From an uncultured Bacteroides sp. (GTDB lineage: Bacteria; Bacteroidota; Bacteroidia; Bacteroidales; Bacteroidaceae): a stretch of 64,000 nt of DNA. Both the position numbers and the translations under genes were made by a program. A model generated the notes under the pieces. That model worked only from the letters and a program-made list of their open reading frames with translations, did not search any database and was not told where the DNA came from. Shown one piece after another: positions 1 to 9,851 of the stretch. The stretch lies in NCBI RefSeq assembly GCF_905207245.1, contig NZ_CAJLKP010000024.1, forward strand, positions 1 through 64,000, read 5' to 3'. Position 1 is the first letter of the stretch. Each line of letters begins with the position of its first letter.

Positions 1-339
1 TGCATTACGAACTACCTGCTCTATCGTTCGTTCCCCGAACTGATAGATACTGAATATATCTACAGAGGACTGAACTATCTGTACGGTTGCCATCCGTGCC
101 ACAATCTGTCCTTTGTTTCGGGAGTAGGCGCACAGCCCAAAAAGGTAGCCTATGGTAACAACCGCGCCGACTTCAGTTTCATTCCCGGAGGTGTAGTGCC
201 GGGCGTCAGGATATTGAAACCGGACTTCCCCGAGAACAGAGAGGATTATCCTTTCCTCTGGAGCGAAAATGAGTATGTAATAGATTTGGCAGCAAGCTAC
301 ATCTACCTGGTGAATGCAGTCAACAGCCTGCTGAAATGA
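1..339 (+). CDS. Glycoside hydrolase family 9 (endoglucanase-type), C-terminal end only
   Basis: The window opens inside this gene; frame 1 is open to a TGA at 337-339, giving the last 112 residues. The end has the GH9 layout: a segment reading YLYGCHPCHNLSFVSGVG, which corresponds to the GH9 active-site loop, then WSENEYVIDLAASY, where the Glu before Tyr matches the conserved catalytic acid of the GH9 NE(V/Y)xID motif. GH9 enzymes cut beta-1,4-glucan backbones. It lies in front of two GH43s, a GH3 and a hybrid sensor, so it is most likely the backbone-cutting member of this utilisation locus. The N-terminal Ig-like domain and signal sequence usual in Bacteroides GH9 proteins would lie outside the window. 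Substrate (mixed-linkage glucan, xyloglucan, cellulose) cannot be read from this fragment. Confidence 0.8.
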   Translation, partial: CITNYLLYRSFPELIDTEYIYRGLNYLYGCHPCHNLSFVSGVGAQPKKVAYGNNRADFSFIPGGVVPGVRILKPDFPENREDYPFLWSENEYVIDLAASYIYLVNAVNSLLK

Positions 340-365
340 AGTGCTTGATGCTCTTCTTTTACAGA

Positions 366-397
366 ACACTTATGCCCCGTCAAAGGGGCACAAGTGT
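366..397 (+). terminator. Strong hairpin after the GH9 gene
   Basis: Arms 366-378 (ACACTTATGCCCC) and 385-397 (GGGGCACAAGTGT) pair over 13 positions with one mismatch around a 6-base loop, 26 bases after the GH9 stop. There is no U-tract, so it may be a processing or stability hairpin rather than a full terminator. The rest of 340-537 holds no convincing gene. Confidence 0.6.
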
Positions 398-537
398 TGC
401 ATAAAAGCCCTGCCAGCAAGAAAAATCCTCCTAAAAAACAATTTAGTACCCCTCTCAGAAGGTATTACCTGCTACATTTGCAGTCAACATCAGTATTTGA
501 GAAGTTTTTTTGAAAAAGCATAAAAAGAACTACAACT

Positions 538-1590
538 ATGAAGAAATGGTTTCATGTCCTACCGGCTTTATTTGTTCTTTGTCTGATCGCCTGCACTCAG
601 ACAAAGAACACAGAGCTACAATACACGTTTATCGGTGGCGGAGAAGGGAGCAAAGCAGACACCACTTGTTTCGACTCTTTGCAGATGAGCGACCCATTCA
701 TCCTTGCAGATGAAGCAACACAAATGTACTATCTGGTCGGAAGCGGTGGCAGTTTATGGAAAAGCACGGATATGAAGATGTGGACAGGTCCCTATCAATA
801 CATCACCGTAGATACAACTTCGTGGATAGGAACCTCCCCAAGAATATGGGCGCCGGAACTCCATAAATATAAAGGCAAATATTACTGTTTCGTCACCTTT
901 ACCAATCCCCAGATCATTGTGGATACTGTGCCCAACAGGTATAACGTGCAACGCCGCGCCACTCATATTCTTGTATCCGACAAAGCCGCAGGTCCTTATC
1001 ATCCCATCAGCGACAAGAACTATTTACCAGAGAACTGGTCTACACTCGACGGCAGCTTTTGGGAAGAAGACGGGGTGCCCTATATGGTCTTCTGCCACGA
1101 ATGGATGCAAACCATCAATGGAATGGTCAATTATATCAGGCTTGCTCCGGACTTATCAGAATCAGTGGGAACCTCCACCATCCTTTTCAGAGCATCCGAA
1201 GCCACATGGCCAAGAGACATGAGGGTGATAGGCGAACTTACTTTCGGTATGGCATTAGGAGGATATGTAGCAGATGGTCCATTCTTGTTCAGAACGGACA
1301 CAGGGCGTTTGGGAATGCTCTGGTCCAGTTGGAGCGACAACCGTTGCGCCCAGGGAGTAGCCTACTCCGAGTCGGGCAAGCTGGCGGGTCCCTGGATTCA
1401 GTACAATACCCCTTTGGTTCCCAATAACTCAGGACATGGCATGCTGTTCCGCACATTCGACGGAAAGTTGTTGATGTGCCTGCACCACCAAAGCCTCGAC
1501 CCCGAACACCCCGGTCCACGAAAGCCGACTCTGCTGGAAGTTGATACTTCGGGAGACCAGATTAAAATACTGGGAAAATACCACCCTTAG
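538..1590 (+). CDS. GH43-family glycosidase, lipoprotein
   Basis: 350 residues. The N-terminus is a lipoprotein signal with Cys19 in LCLIAC, so the enzyme is probably surface or periplasmic membrane-anchored. The five-blade GH43 fold is recognisable: SDPFIL with the base Asp52, RIWAPELHKYKGKYY at about 102-116, STLDGSF with Asp171 as pKa modulator, and GMLWSSW later. GH43 enzymes mostly remove arabinofuranosyl or xylosyl units. The position usually occupied by the general-acid Glu (EGP) reads VADGPF here, Asp246. I believe a subset of Bacteroides GH43 proteins carries DGP, so this may be a subfamily trait rather than an inactivating change. It is followed after 29 bases by the GH3 gene on the same strand and probably shares its transcript. 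Confidence 0.85.
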   Translation: MKKWFHVLPALFVLCLIACTQTKNTELQYTFIGGGEGSKADTTCFDSLQMSDPFILADEATQMYYLVGSGGSLWKSTDMKMWTGPYQYITVDTTSWIGTSPRIWAPELHKYKGKYYCFVTFTNPQIIVDTVPNRYNVQRRATHILVSDKAAGPYHPISDKNYLPENWSTLDGSFWEEDGVPYMVFCHEWMQTINGMVNYIRLAPDLSESVGTSTILFRASEATWPRDMRVIGELTFGMALGGYVADGPFLFRTDTGRLGMLWSSWSDNRCAQGVAYSESGKLAGPWIQYNTPLVPNNSGHGMLFRTFDGKLLMCLHHQSLDPEHPGPRKPTLLEVDTSGDQIKILGKYHP

Positions 1591-1619
1591 CAATAAAGTA
1601 ACTTATATACAATAGTATC

Positions 1620-4208
1620 ATGAGAAAGATAATAGTAACATGCGGTTTGTTGTTCTCCTTATCGGGATGGGGACAAACATTGCCGTACCAGAACCCCGAA
1701 TTAAGTCCGGCAGAAAGAGCCAAGGATTTAGTGTCACGCCTGACTTTGGAAGAAAAGGCACTCTTAATGTGCGACGATTCGGAAGCCATTCCGCGTTTGG
1801 GAATAAAGAAGTTCAATTGGTGGAGCGAAGCCCTTCACGGAGTAGCCAATCAGGGAAATGTAACCGTTTTCCCCGAACCCGTCGGGATGGCTGCTTCATT
1901 CAATGACAAGCTGGTATTCGAGATATTCAATGCAACCTCCGATGAAATGCGTGCCAAACACAACGAACGTGTACGCAATGGACTGGAAGACACCCGTTTC
2001 CACAGCCTTTCCGTTTGGACTCCCAACGTAAACATCTTCCGTGATCCCCGCTGGGGACGCGGTCAGGAGACCTATGGAGAAGATCCGTATCTGACTTCTC
2101 AAATGGGTATTGCAGTAGTGAAAGGACTGCAAGGGCCTGAAGATGAAAAATATCGCAAGCTCCTTGCATGCGCCAAACATTATGCCGTGCATAGCGGTCC
2201 CGAATGGAGCCGCCATTCAGCCAACCTGAACAACATCAGCCCCCGCGATTTATGGGAAACCTATCTGCCCGCATTCAAGGCACTGGTGCAGAAAGCCAAT
2301 GTACGTGAGGTGATGTGCGCCTATCAACGTCTGGACGATGACCCTTGCTGCGGAAGCACCCGTCTGCTCCAACAAATCCTCCGTGACGAATGGGGATTTA
2401 AATACCTCGTGGTTTCCGATTGCGGAGCCATTGCCGACTTCTGGACCTCCCATAAAAGCTCCTCCGATGCCGTACATGCCGCCGTTAAAGGAACAATGGC
2501 CGGTACGGACGTGGAATGCGGATATGGATATGCTTACCAGAAACTGCCGGAAGCAGTGTCCAGAGGGCTGATTACGGAAGAGGAAATAGACAAGCATGTG
2601 CTCCGTTTGCTGGAAGGACGCTTCGAACTCGGAGAAATGGACGATCCATCATTGGTTAAATGGAGCCAGATACCAATGTCCGTAGTCAACAGTAAAGCTC
2701 ACAAGGACTTGTCACTGAATATGTCACGCCAGACAATGACGCTTTTGCAGAACAAGAACAATGTATTGCCGTTAAGCAAATCCATCCGCAAAATTGCAGT
2801 TATCGGTCCCAATGCCGACGACAAGCCCATGTTGTGGGGCAACTATAACGGAACGCCCAATCAGACTATTACTATTCTGGACGGCATCAAAACCAAATTG
2901 AAGAAGAATCAGATTATTTATATGAAAGGCTGCGACCTGGTGAATGACAAAACACTGGAATCCTACCTCGACCAATGCAGCATAGATGGGAAACCGGGCA
3001 TCAAAGCTACATTCTGGAACAATTCGGAACGCCAGGGAGAACCGGTTTCTTCTCTCCGAACCACCCAGCCCATCAATGTAACCACATACGGATTGCATAC
3101 TTTCGGCCCGGGAGTGAACCTCGAGAAGTTCTCGGCCAAGTACGAAACAGTATTTACCCCCAAAGAGTCAGGCGAAGTCCTCCTCAATCTCGAAGGTTGC
3201 AGCTACTTTGAGTTATTAGTAAACGGCCAGTCAATGACCAAACGGCGCACCTGGAGAACCACTGACACCCGCACCATGTTGCAAGTGGAAAAGGGAAAAG
3301 AATATAAGATAGAAATACTCTATGCACAAGTGGAAAACTGGGCCGCAAACCTGAAGTTCAACCTCGGCAAAGAATTGCCGATTAATTACGACGAAAGCAT
3401 TTCCAAGCTGAAGAACGTAGATATGGTAGTCTTCGTAGGTGGCATCTCACCACAACTGGAAGGAGAAGAAATGCCTTTGAACCTTCCCGGTTTCAAGAAT
3501 GGTGACCGCACAGATATAGAACTGCCGGCGGTACAGCGTAACTTCCTGAAAGCCTTAAAGAAGGCCGGCAAGCGAGTTGTATTTGTCAATTGTTCCGGAT
3601 CGTCTATGGCATTGCTACCCGAAACTGAAAGTTGCGACGCCATCCTCCAGGCATGGTATGGAGGAGAATTAGGCGGACAAGCGGTGGCCGATGTATTGTT
3701 CGGTGACTATAATCCTTCCGGTAAGTTGCCCATTACTTTCTATAAAAGTACGAAACAACTGCCCGACTATGAGGATTATTCCATGAAAGGACGCACCTAC
3801 CGGTATATGTCCGACCCTCTGTTCCCGTTTGGATTCGGATTAAGCTACACCGATTTTACCGTAGGCACAGCCCGTTGCAGCAAAACCCAACTTCGCACAG
3901 ACGAGTCGCTAACCTTGACCGTACCGGTCTCTAACACAGGTAAACGCTCCGGAACGGAAGTCATACAAGTATACATCCGCAAAACAGATGATGCCGACGG
4001 CCCATTAAAGTCATTGAAAGCCTATGCCCGCGCAGAACTTGCAGCAGGGGCTACCCAGGACATAGAGATACAACTACCGGCCGAATCATTTGAATGTTTT
4101 GACCCTTCCACCAATACAATGCGGGTGGCACCGGGTGAGTATGAATTATTCTATGGAACCAGTTCCGCAGCCAAGGATCTGCAATCCATCAAAGTCACTT
4201 TACTATAA
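1620..4208 (+). CDS. GH3-family beta-glycosidase (beta-xylosidase/beta-glucosidase) with PA14 insert
   Basis: 862 residues with a cleavable signal peptide ending near GWGQT, so periplasmic. The GH3 barrel shows NWWSEALHGVA (66-76), which is typical of beta-xylosidase-like GH3 proteins, DPRWGRGQETYGEDP, KHYAVHSGPE and the nucleophile Asp267 in VVSDCGAI. The second (alpha/beta sandwich) domain is interrupted by a PA14-like carbohydrate-binding insert at roughly 450-590 (DGKPGIKATFWNN at its start). The C-terminal fibronectin-III-like domain (about 750-862) closes the protein. The size suits a GH3 with a PA14 insert. It probably releases terminal xylose or glucose from oligosaccharides made by the neighbouring GH9 and GH43 enzymes. 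Specificity is inferred from the motif only. Confidence 0.9.
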   Translation: MRKIIVTCGLLFSLSGWGQTLPYQNPELSPAERAKDLVSRLTLEEKALLMCDDSEAIPRLGIKKFNWWSEALHGVANQGNVTVFPEPVGMAASFNDKLVFEIFNATSDEMRAKHNERVRNGLEDTRFHSLSVWTPNVNIFRDPRWGRGQETYGEDPYLTSQMGIAVVKGLQGPEDEKYRKLLACAKHYAVHSGPEWSRHSANLNNISPRDLWETYLPAFKALVQKANVREVMCAYQRLDDDPCCGSTRLLQQILRDEWGFKYLVVSDCGAIADFWTSHKSSSDAVHAAVKGTMAGTDVECGYGYAYQKLPEAVSRGLITEEEIDKHVLRLLEGRFELGEMDDPSLVKWSQIPMSVVNSKAHKDLSLNMSRQTMTLLQNKNNVLPLSKSIRKIAVIGPNADDKPMLWGNYNGTPNQTITILDGIKTKLKKNQIIYMKGCDLVNDKTLESYLDQCSIDGKPGIKATFWNNSERQGEPVSSLRTTQPINVTTYGLHTFGPGVNLEKFSAKYETVFTPKESGEVLLNLEGCSYFELLVNGQSMTKRRTWRTTDTRTMLQVEKGKEYKIEILYAQVENWAANLKFNLGKELPINYDESISKLKNVDMVVFVGGISPQLEGEEMPLNLPGFKNGDRTDIELPAVQRNFLKALKKAGKRVVFVNCSGSSMALLPETESCDAILQAWYGGELGGQAVADVLFGDYNPSGKLPITFYKSTKQLPDYEDYSMKGRTYRYMSDPLFPFGFGLSYTDFTVGTARCSKTQLRTDESLTLTVPVSNTGKRSGTEVIQVYIRKTDDADGPLKSLKAYARAELAAGATQDIEIQLPAESFECFDPSTNTMRVAPGEYELFYGTSSAAKDLQSIKVTLL

Positions 4209-4212
4209 AAAG

Positions 4213-4245
4213 GAAGCCAGCCTATTTCATGGCTTCATCCTATTT
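4213..4245 (+). terminator. Hairpin terminator after the GH3 gene
   Basis: GAAGCC (4213-4218) and GGCTTC (4231-4236) form a stem just after the GH3 stop, followed by a T-rich run ending at about 4250. It separates the GH3 transcript from the GH43-sensor unit. Confidence 0.6.
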
Positions 4246-4250
4246 TTATT

Positions 4251-4258
4251 TATCTTTG
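4251..4258 (+). promoter_or_regulatory. Bacteroides -7 box for the GH43/HTCS unit
   Basis: TATCTTTG matches TAnnTTTG exactly, 47 bases before the ATG at 4306. No clear -33 TTTG lies at the usual spacing. It suggests that the second GH43 and the sensor are transcribed separately from the upstream enzymes. Confidence 0.5.
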
Positions 4259-4305
4259 TATCCGGGTGAAGAAATAGAGAACCGGTACACTCAAAAAAAC
4301 AATTT

Positions 4306-5637
4306 ATGAAGAACAAAAGACTATTTTTATTATCCGCCTTTCTGGTATTAATAGGTACACTGCAAGCTCAGAACCCGATTATAAAGGATCAGTTCACCGC
4401 TGACCCCACAGCAAAAGTCTTTGAAGGTAAGATATTTGTTTATCCTTCACACGACATTCCAAGCCCTATTGAACGATTGAAAGAATGGTTCTGCATGGCA
4501 GACTACCATGTATTCTCGTCAGAAAACTTAGTGGACTGGACAGACCATGGAGTGATTCTAAGCCAGGAAAACGTGCCTTGGGTAGCTCCCGGTTCCTATT
4601 CCATGTGGGCTCCCGAATGTGTGTACAAGAATGGAAAATATTACTTTTACTTCCCCTCCACCCCCAAAGGTGAGGGCAAGCGTGGTTTCAGTATCGGAGT
4701 TGCCGTAGCCGACAAACCTTATGGTCCTTTCACTCCGCAAGCCACCCCCATCGAAGGAGTAAACGGCATCGACCCTTGTGTGCTCATTGATAAAGACGGA
4801 CAGGCCTACATCTACTGGTCGGGTCGCGGAATGTCGGTAGCTAAGCTGAAAGACAACATGCTTGAACTGGACTCCGAGCCCATCAAAATAGAAGGATTGC
4901 CCGAAGGTTTTAAAGAAGGTCCTTTTGCATTTGAGCGCAACGGGAAATATTACTTCACGTTCCCTTGGGTAAAAGAGAAAACAGAAACATTGGCCTACGC
5001 TATGGGCGACAGCCCTATGGGACCTTTTGAATTCAAAGGCATCATCATGGATGAGTCACCGACCGGCTGCTGGACAAATCACCATTCATTAGTGGAATAC
5101 AAAGACCAGTGGTATCTGTTCTACCACCACAATGACTACTCTCCCGAATTTGATAAAAACAGATCGGCACGTATTGATTCCTTGTTCTTCAATCCTGACG
5201 GTACTATCCAGAAGGTAACCCCCACCCTGCGTGGAGTAGGTATAACAGATGCCCGGAAGGAAATACAACTCGACCGGTACAGCCGGTTGAGCAACCAGGG
5301 AGCTGCTATCGACTACCTGGACCAAACAAACAAGTTTGAAGGTTGGAAAACCATATTAAGCAAAAACGGTGCATGGGTGCAATACAACCGGGTAGATTTC
5401 GGCAACAACGTTCCCCGGAAAGTAAAGGCAAGAGTTTCCTCGGAAGACGGAGGGATACTACAAATACGTATAAACGGAACAGACGGTCCGGTTATATCAG
5501 AAGTCAAAGTTCCCAAGAGTGATAAATGGACTGAAATCGAATCGCCTGTCCGTTCCGGTCAGAGCGGTATCCATGATTTATATGTATCACTAAAGGGAAA
5601 CGGAAAGGTCGAAACCGACTGGATTACTTTCCAATAA
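4306..5637 (+). CDS. GH43-family glycosidase with C-terminal CBM6-like module
   Basis: 443 residues, signal peptide ending around LQAQN, so exported to the periplasm. The GH43 triad is complete: Asp33 (base, in TADPTAK), Asp156 (GIDPCVL) and Glu204 (KEGPFAF, general acid), with SMWAPECVYKNGKYYFYFP at about 99-117. From about residue 310 the sequence changes to a beta-sandwich typical of CBM6-type xylan-binding modules (VQYNRVDFGNNVPRKVKARV, then RINGTDGPVISEVKVP). The likely job is removal of arabinose or xylose from arabinoxylan or xyloglucan fragments. The sensor-regulator follows after only 29 bases, so the two are probably co-transcribed. Confidence 0.9.
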   Translation: MKNKRLFLLSAFLVLIGTLQAQNPIIKDQFTADPTAKVFEGKIFVYPSHDIPSPIERLKEWFCMADYHVFSSENLVDWTDHGVILSQENVPWVAPGSYSMWAPECVYKNGKYYFYFPSTPKGEGKRGFSIGVAVADKPYGPFTPQATPIEGVNGIDPCVLIDKDGQAYIYWSGRGMSVAKLKDNMLELDSEPIKIEGLPEGFKEGPFAFERNGKYYFTFPWVKEKTETLAYAMGDSPMGPFEFKGIIMDESPTGCWTNHHSLVEYKDQWYLFYHHNDYSPEFDKNRSARIDSLFFNPDGTIQKVTPTLRGVGITDARKEIQLDRYSRLSNQGAAIDYLDQTNKFEGWKTILSKNGAWVQYNRVDFGNNVPRKVKARVSSEDGGILQIRINGTDGPVISEVKVPKSDKWTEIESPVRSGQSGIHDLYVSLKGNGKVETDWITFQ

Positions 5638-5666
5638 TCCTCTTTGAGTAAGCCTCCAGACCGGAT

Positions 5667-8600
5667 ATGAAGTACATGAAAATAATAGCGCTACTCACAA
5701 CCCTGCTCTGCATCCTGCAAGGGCAGGGTTTAGTCGTTGCCCAAAATAATCCGAACCAATACAATTACCTGTACCTGACTATCCAGAACGGACTGTGCGA
5801 CAACTCTATCCAGGCTATACACAAAGACCGCAACTCATTCATGTGGTTCGGAACATCCAACGGGCTCGACCGATACGACGGCTATGAACTGAAACACTAC
5901 TCTACCGCCCCGAGGGAACCTTATCAGTTTATCGAAAGCAATTTCATCAACGACATTGACGAGGATGACAAAAGCTATTTGTGGATAGCTTCCGAATCCG
6001 GAATCATGAGCATCGACCTCCTTCACGAAAACCTCAATTTCTATAAAGACTATTCCGGCAAAAACAATAACGTACTCTACTCCCCCGTTCAGACAATACT
6101 TGTCGATGACTTCAATAATCTCTGGATTGGTAAAAGCGACGGTCTCGCCTACATCATACTGAATGAAGAAAGACAGATAAAAGATATACAGATTTTGAAG
6201 AAAGATGTGGATATCAAAACGATTGTGAACCATGGAGGCGACATCTGGGCAGGAGGCGATAAATGCCTGTTGCATTTCGCCCCTTCCGAGAAGGAGGGTT
6301 ACAACAGCATACCCGTGACCCTGAACCTGGATATTTCAAAGTTGACCTTCAACTGTCTGTTCTCTTACGGAGACTATCTGTGGATGGGTACGCAGAGCGG
6401 TTTATACTGTTACAACACCCAGAACCAGTTCTGCATGCTCTATCAACATAATCCAAACGACCTTTGCAGCATCTCTTCCAATTTCATCACAGACATTGGA
6501 AAAAACTCATCCGGCGACATCATTGTAGGTACCCGAAACGGGATAAACATTTACCAAAGAGACAACCGATTTGTAACTTTCAGCAAGGGCACCCAGCCCC
6601 AGTCGCTGAACGACAATATCATCAACCGGATATTTGTGGACGAGAACGACAATATCTGGGTAGGAGCCAACTTCGGAGGCATTAATATCATGTCTCCGCA
6701 ACGCATCACTTTCACATATGCACTGCAAAGGCATGAACAGGGCTCTCCCAATATCATCAGTACCGTATTCGAAGACAAAGAGGGCAATATCCTTGCCGGC
6801 ATTGTAGACGGAGGATTAGCCATTAAGAAGAAAGGCAGCCAGTCGTTCTCTTTCTACAAGCATAATCCGGGAAACCCACATTCGCTGGCCCACAACAATA
6901 TCTCGGACATCATCCAGGACTTCCACGGAGATTATTGGATATCAACCATTGGCGGGGGACTGGACAAGCTGGCAAAAGCCAACCTCTCCAATCCAGTCTT
7001 CGAACATTACAACAGCTTCAACTCTGCCTTACCATCCAATGACATCTACGACATTGCACTGGACTCAGTTAGAAACGCACTATGGATATGCACCAGCAGC
7101 CACATCAACACACTCGACTTCTCGACGGGAGTCATCAACCGACTGAAGTACTATACCCAGTCAGGAGAGCCCGTCCACAACATGAACACTATCTTCATCG
7201 ACTCAAAATCCAGATTATGGATAGGTGGCAACGGCGTCTACGTCATCGACTTGGAAGACTCAAGAAACAACTACGAATGTATATACTACCAGTATAAGCT
7301 GGATAACCCCGAAAGCAAGATCAATGAGAAAATAACCTGCATCTTTGAAACCCAGAAGGGAGAGATTTATCTGGGCAGCCTCGGAAACGGCATTTATCTG
7401 CTGGAAGACGGAATCAATGCGGGAAAATACAAGTTCATGAATTATGCCGTACGCTGCGGTCTTTCGGATACCAGCATTTCCAATATACTGGACGACAAGA
7501 ACGGGAACTTGTGGATCAGCACACTCAAAGGCGTCTACTTCTTCGACATCACCACCAAACGGGCCTTCAAGTTTGATGAAGGAGACGGATTGTTAGTGCC
7601 TCAGTTCTACAAGCGGTCGGGATGTAAGGCAGCCAATCATAATATGCTGTTAGGCACTATCGACGGGTTTGTCACCTTCAGCCCGTTAGTCAGCCTACCC
7701 AAGCAGAAGCAACGGACAGTCACCCTTACCAGTGCCGTCTGCGACGGGAAGCAACTGATTCCTTATCTGGACAGCGATAATCTCCCGACGAGTATATCGA
7801 CCACCAAAGAGCTGCACTTATATCCGCCGCAGAATTCCTTTGAAATCACCTTCAGTTGCCTGGACTATCTGGAACAGGAAAAAGTGTTCTACTCCTACCG
7901 CATACTCGAACTGAAAGAGAACAGGAACATAGGCCTCGTGAAGAGAAATGCCAAATACACCAATCTTTCTCCCGGAAAGTACACGCTCGAGATACAGTGT
8001 ACCAATCATGACAACACCTGGTCCGCCAAACCGACCACGCTCAGCATCATTGTGCACCCGCCATTCTATAAAACCACCTGGTTCTACTCACTGATAGCCA
8101 TCCTGATTATATCAATCCTGATTTATATCGTCTATTCATATAATGCCAGGCAGAAGCACATACAGAAGCTACTGAAAGAAAAGATAGAAGTCATGTCCCG
8201 GCAAATGGAAGCCATCAATAAAGAAAAGCTCTCATACTTCACCAATCTTGCACATGAATTCAAAACTCCGCTAACCCTGATACAAGGGCCGGCAAGCCAG
8301 CTTATGAACCAAGCCACCGACCCCGGTGAGAAGGAGGACCTGCAAATCATCAACCGCAACGCGCAATATCTGCTTTCGCTGGTCAACCAACTCATCGACC
8401 TACGCAAGATAGACACCAAGAACCTGACTCTCAACTCCGTCCGCTTCAACTTCAGTAAGTTCCTGGACACCACCATCATGGACTTCTCCAACTTAATGAA
8501 GGAACGGAATATACAGTTCGAGAAAATATACCGCCTGAAAAGCGACCATATCTATTCGGACAAGGAAAACCTGCATAAGATATTGTTTAACCTTTTATCG

Positions 8601-9764
8601 AATGCCATCAAGCACACTCCCGACAAAGGGAAAATCACGATACATGCCAACCAGTTCACCGACAAGTCGAAGAGGCTTATACAGTTCATCTCCGTCACCA
8701 ATAGCGGCAGCACAATAGCCCCCGATGAGGTGGATAAGATATTCAACCGTTTCTACCGGATTCCCGACCAGAACAAATATACAAGCTATGGACAAAGCAG
8801 CACAGGCATCGGCCTGCACATCGTAAAAGAAATTACCACGCTGCTGGGCGGAACCATAAAAGTAAAGAGTTCGGAAGATGCAGGAGTATCTTTCAGGCTC
8901 TACTTCCCCATCACACTGGCCAATGAGTCTGAAAGTGAGGCTCACTCAGAAGAATACAGCAAGCCCGTACCGGTAGAGGACAAAATAGAGCCTTTCATCC
9001 CCATTGACAGGAGCAAACCCACCCTGTTGCTGGTGGAAGACAATCCGGACATGCGCCACTACATCAAGAATATGCTGAAAGAAAAGTATAACATTGCTGA
9101 GGCAAACAACGGCGAACAGGGCTACAAGGCGGCACAAAATATTATGCCCGATTTCATCGTGTCCGACTTGATGATGCCCGTCTGCGACGGTGCCGACTTC
9201 TGCAAGAGAATACGCGAAGACAAGCTTCTATGCCACATTCCATTCCTGCTTCTTACAGCAAATTCGAGCGAGAATGCCCGGATAGAAAGTTATGAGAATG
9301 GGGTGGACGGATATATCACCAAGCCTTTCGAAGAGTCTGTTCTCTTGGCTAATATAGACTCCATACTGAAAAACAGGGACCTACGCCAGAAGAAATTTGT
9401 AGAACAGGACTTAGACCCTATCTTGCTGGAAGTGGGGCAACCAGACCAGCAATTCATGAATGATGTGATGGATATATTGGAGAAGAACTATGCGAACCCC
9501 GACTTCGGCGTGAAGGAACTGACAGACAAACTGAACATCAGCTATACGGTCATCTACAAGAAGTTCATTTCGCTCACCGGTCTGCCTCCGGTGCGTTTCC
9601 TCCAACTGTACAGGTTGCAGATTGCAAAGAAGATATTGGAGAACAGTACAAACAACGTCATTGTATCCGAGATTGCTTACCGGGTGGGGTTTAACGATCC
9701 CAAGTACTTCACCCGCTGCTTTGTGAAGCAATATAAGAAGACACCCAGCTCGTTTTTTAAGTAA
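5667..9764 (+). CDS. Hybrid two-component system sensor/regulator (HTCS)
   Basis: 1365 residues combining a whole signalling pathway in one inner-membrane protein. A signal peptide is followed by a periplasmic two-propeller region (about 30-710) with repeated NLWIG/NIWVG/RLWIG blades, then a Y_Y_Y domain (about 720-800). One membrane segment follows at about 802-826. The cytoplasmic part has HisKA with the phospho-acceptor His863 (NLAHEFKTPLT), HATPase with STGIGLHIVKE, a receiver with phospho-acceptor Asp1167 (IVSDLMMP), and an AraC-type HTH pair at the C-terminus (about 1255-1365). HTCS proteins bind oligosaccharides in the periplasm and switch on the adjacent utilisation genes, so this one should control the GH9/GH43/GH3 enzymes upstream. 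Full-length and intact. Confidence 0.97.
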   Translation: MKYMKIIALLTTLLCILQGQGLVVAQNNPNQYNYLYLTIQNGLCDNSIQAIHKDRNSFMWFGTSNGLDRYDGYELKHYSTAPREPYQFIESNFINDIDEDDKSYLWIASESGIMSIDLLHENLNFYKDYSGKNNNVLYSPVQTILVDDFNNLWIGKSDGLAYIILNEERQIKDIQILKKDVDIKTIVNHGGDIWAGGDKCLLHFAPSEKEGYNSIPVTLNLDISKLTFNCLFSYGDYLWMGTQSGLYCYNTQNQFCMLYQHNPNDLCSISSNFITDIGKNSSGDIIVGTRNGINIYQRDNRFVTFSKGTQPQSLNDNIINRIFVDENDNIWVGANFGGINIMSPQRITFTYALQRHEQGSPNIISTVFEDKEGNILAGIVDGGLAIKKKGSQSFSFYKHNPGNPHSLAHNNISDIIQDFHGDYWISTIGGGLDKLAKANLSNPVFEHYNSFNSALPSNDIYDIALDSVRNALWICTSSHINTLDFSTGVINRLKYYTQSGEPVHNMNTIFIDSKSRLWIGGNGVYVIDLEDSRNNYECIYYQYKLDNPESKINEKITCIFETQKGEIYLGSLGNGIYLLEDGINAGKYKFMNYAVRCGLSDTSISNILDDKNGNLWISTLKGVYFFDITTKRAFKFDEGDGLLVPQFYKRSGCKAANHNMLLGTIDGFVTFSPLVSLPKQKQRTVTLTSAVCDGKQLIPYLDSDNLPTSISTTKELHLYPPQNSFEITFSCLDYLEQEKVFYSYRILELKENRNIGLVKRNAKYTNLSPGKYTLEIQCTNHDNTWSAKPTTLSIIVHPPFYKTTWFYSLIAILIISILIYIVYSYNARQKHIQKLLKEKIEVMSRQMEAINKEKLSYFTNLAHEFKTPLTLIQGPASQLMNQATDPGEKEDLQIINRNAQYLLSLVNQLIDLRKIDTKNLTLNSVRFNFSKFLDTTIMDFSNLMKERNIQFEKIYRLKSDHIYSDKENLHKILFNLLSNAIKHTPDKGKITIHANQFTDKSKRLIQFISVTNSGSTIAPDEVDKIFNRFYRIPDQNKYTSYGQSSTGIGLHIVKEITTLLGGTIKVKSSEDAGVSFRLYFPITLANESESEAHSEEYSKPVPVEDKIEPFIPIDRSKPTLLLVEDNPDMRHYIKNMLKEKYNIAEANNGEQGYKAAQNIMPDFIVSDLMMPVCDGADFCKRIREDKLLCHIPFLLLTANSSENARIESYENGVDGYITKPFEESVLLANIDSILKNRDLRQKKFVEQDLDPILLEVGQPDQQFMNDVMDILEKNYANPDFGVKELTDKLNISYTVIYKKFISLTGLPPVRFLQLYRLQIAKKILENSTNNVIVSEIAYRVGFNDPKYFTRCFVKQYKKTPSSFFK

Positions 9765-9851
9765 AGCTTCGGGAGCGTATTCCGGAAGCTTTGCGAACGT
9801 GATCATGAAGCTTTAGGAACGCGTTCATAAAGCTTTACGAATAAATGGCTC
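9764..9851. repeat. Four degenerate 22-bp tandem repeats
   Basis: Units begin with AAGCTT at 9764, 9786, 9808 and 9830, exactly 22 bases apart. The middle units read AAGCTTTGCGAACGTGATC and AAGCTTTAGGAACGCGTTC; the first and last are more diverged. The array starts in the stop codon of the HTCS gene and ends in the stop codon of the convergent gene at 9850. Confidence 0.7.

Noticed and set aside
341..523. 60-residue open frame between GH9 and GH43
   Set aside because: It overlaps the hairpin at 366-397, lacks an ATG at the proposed start, and shows no protein-like pattern.
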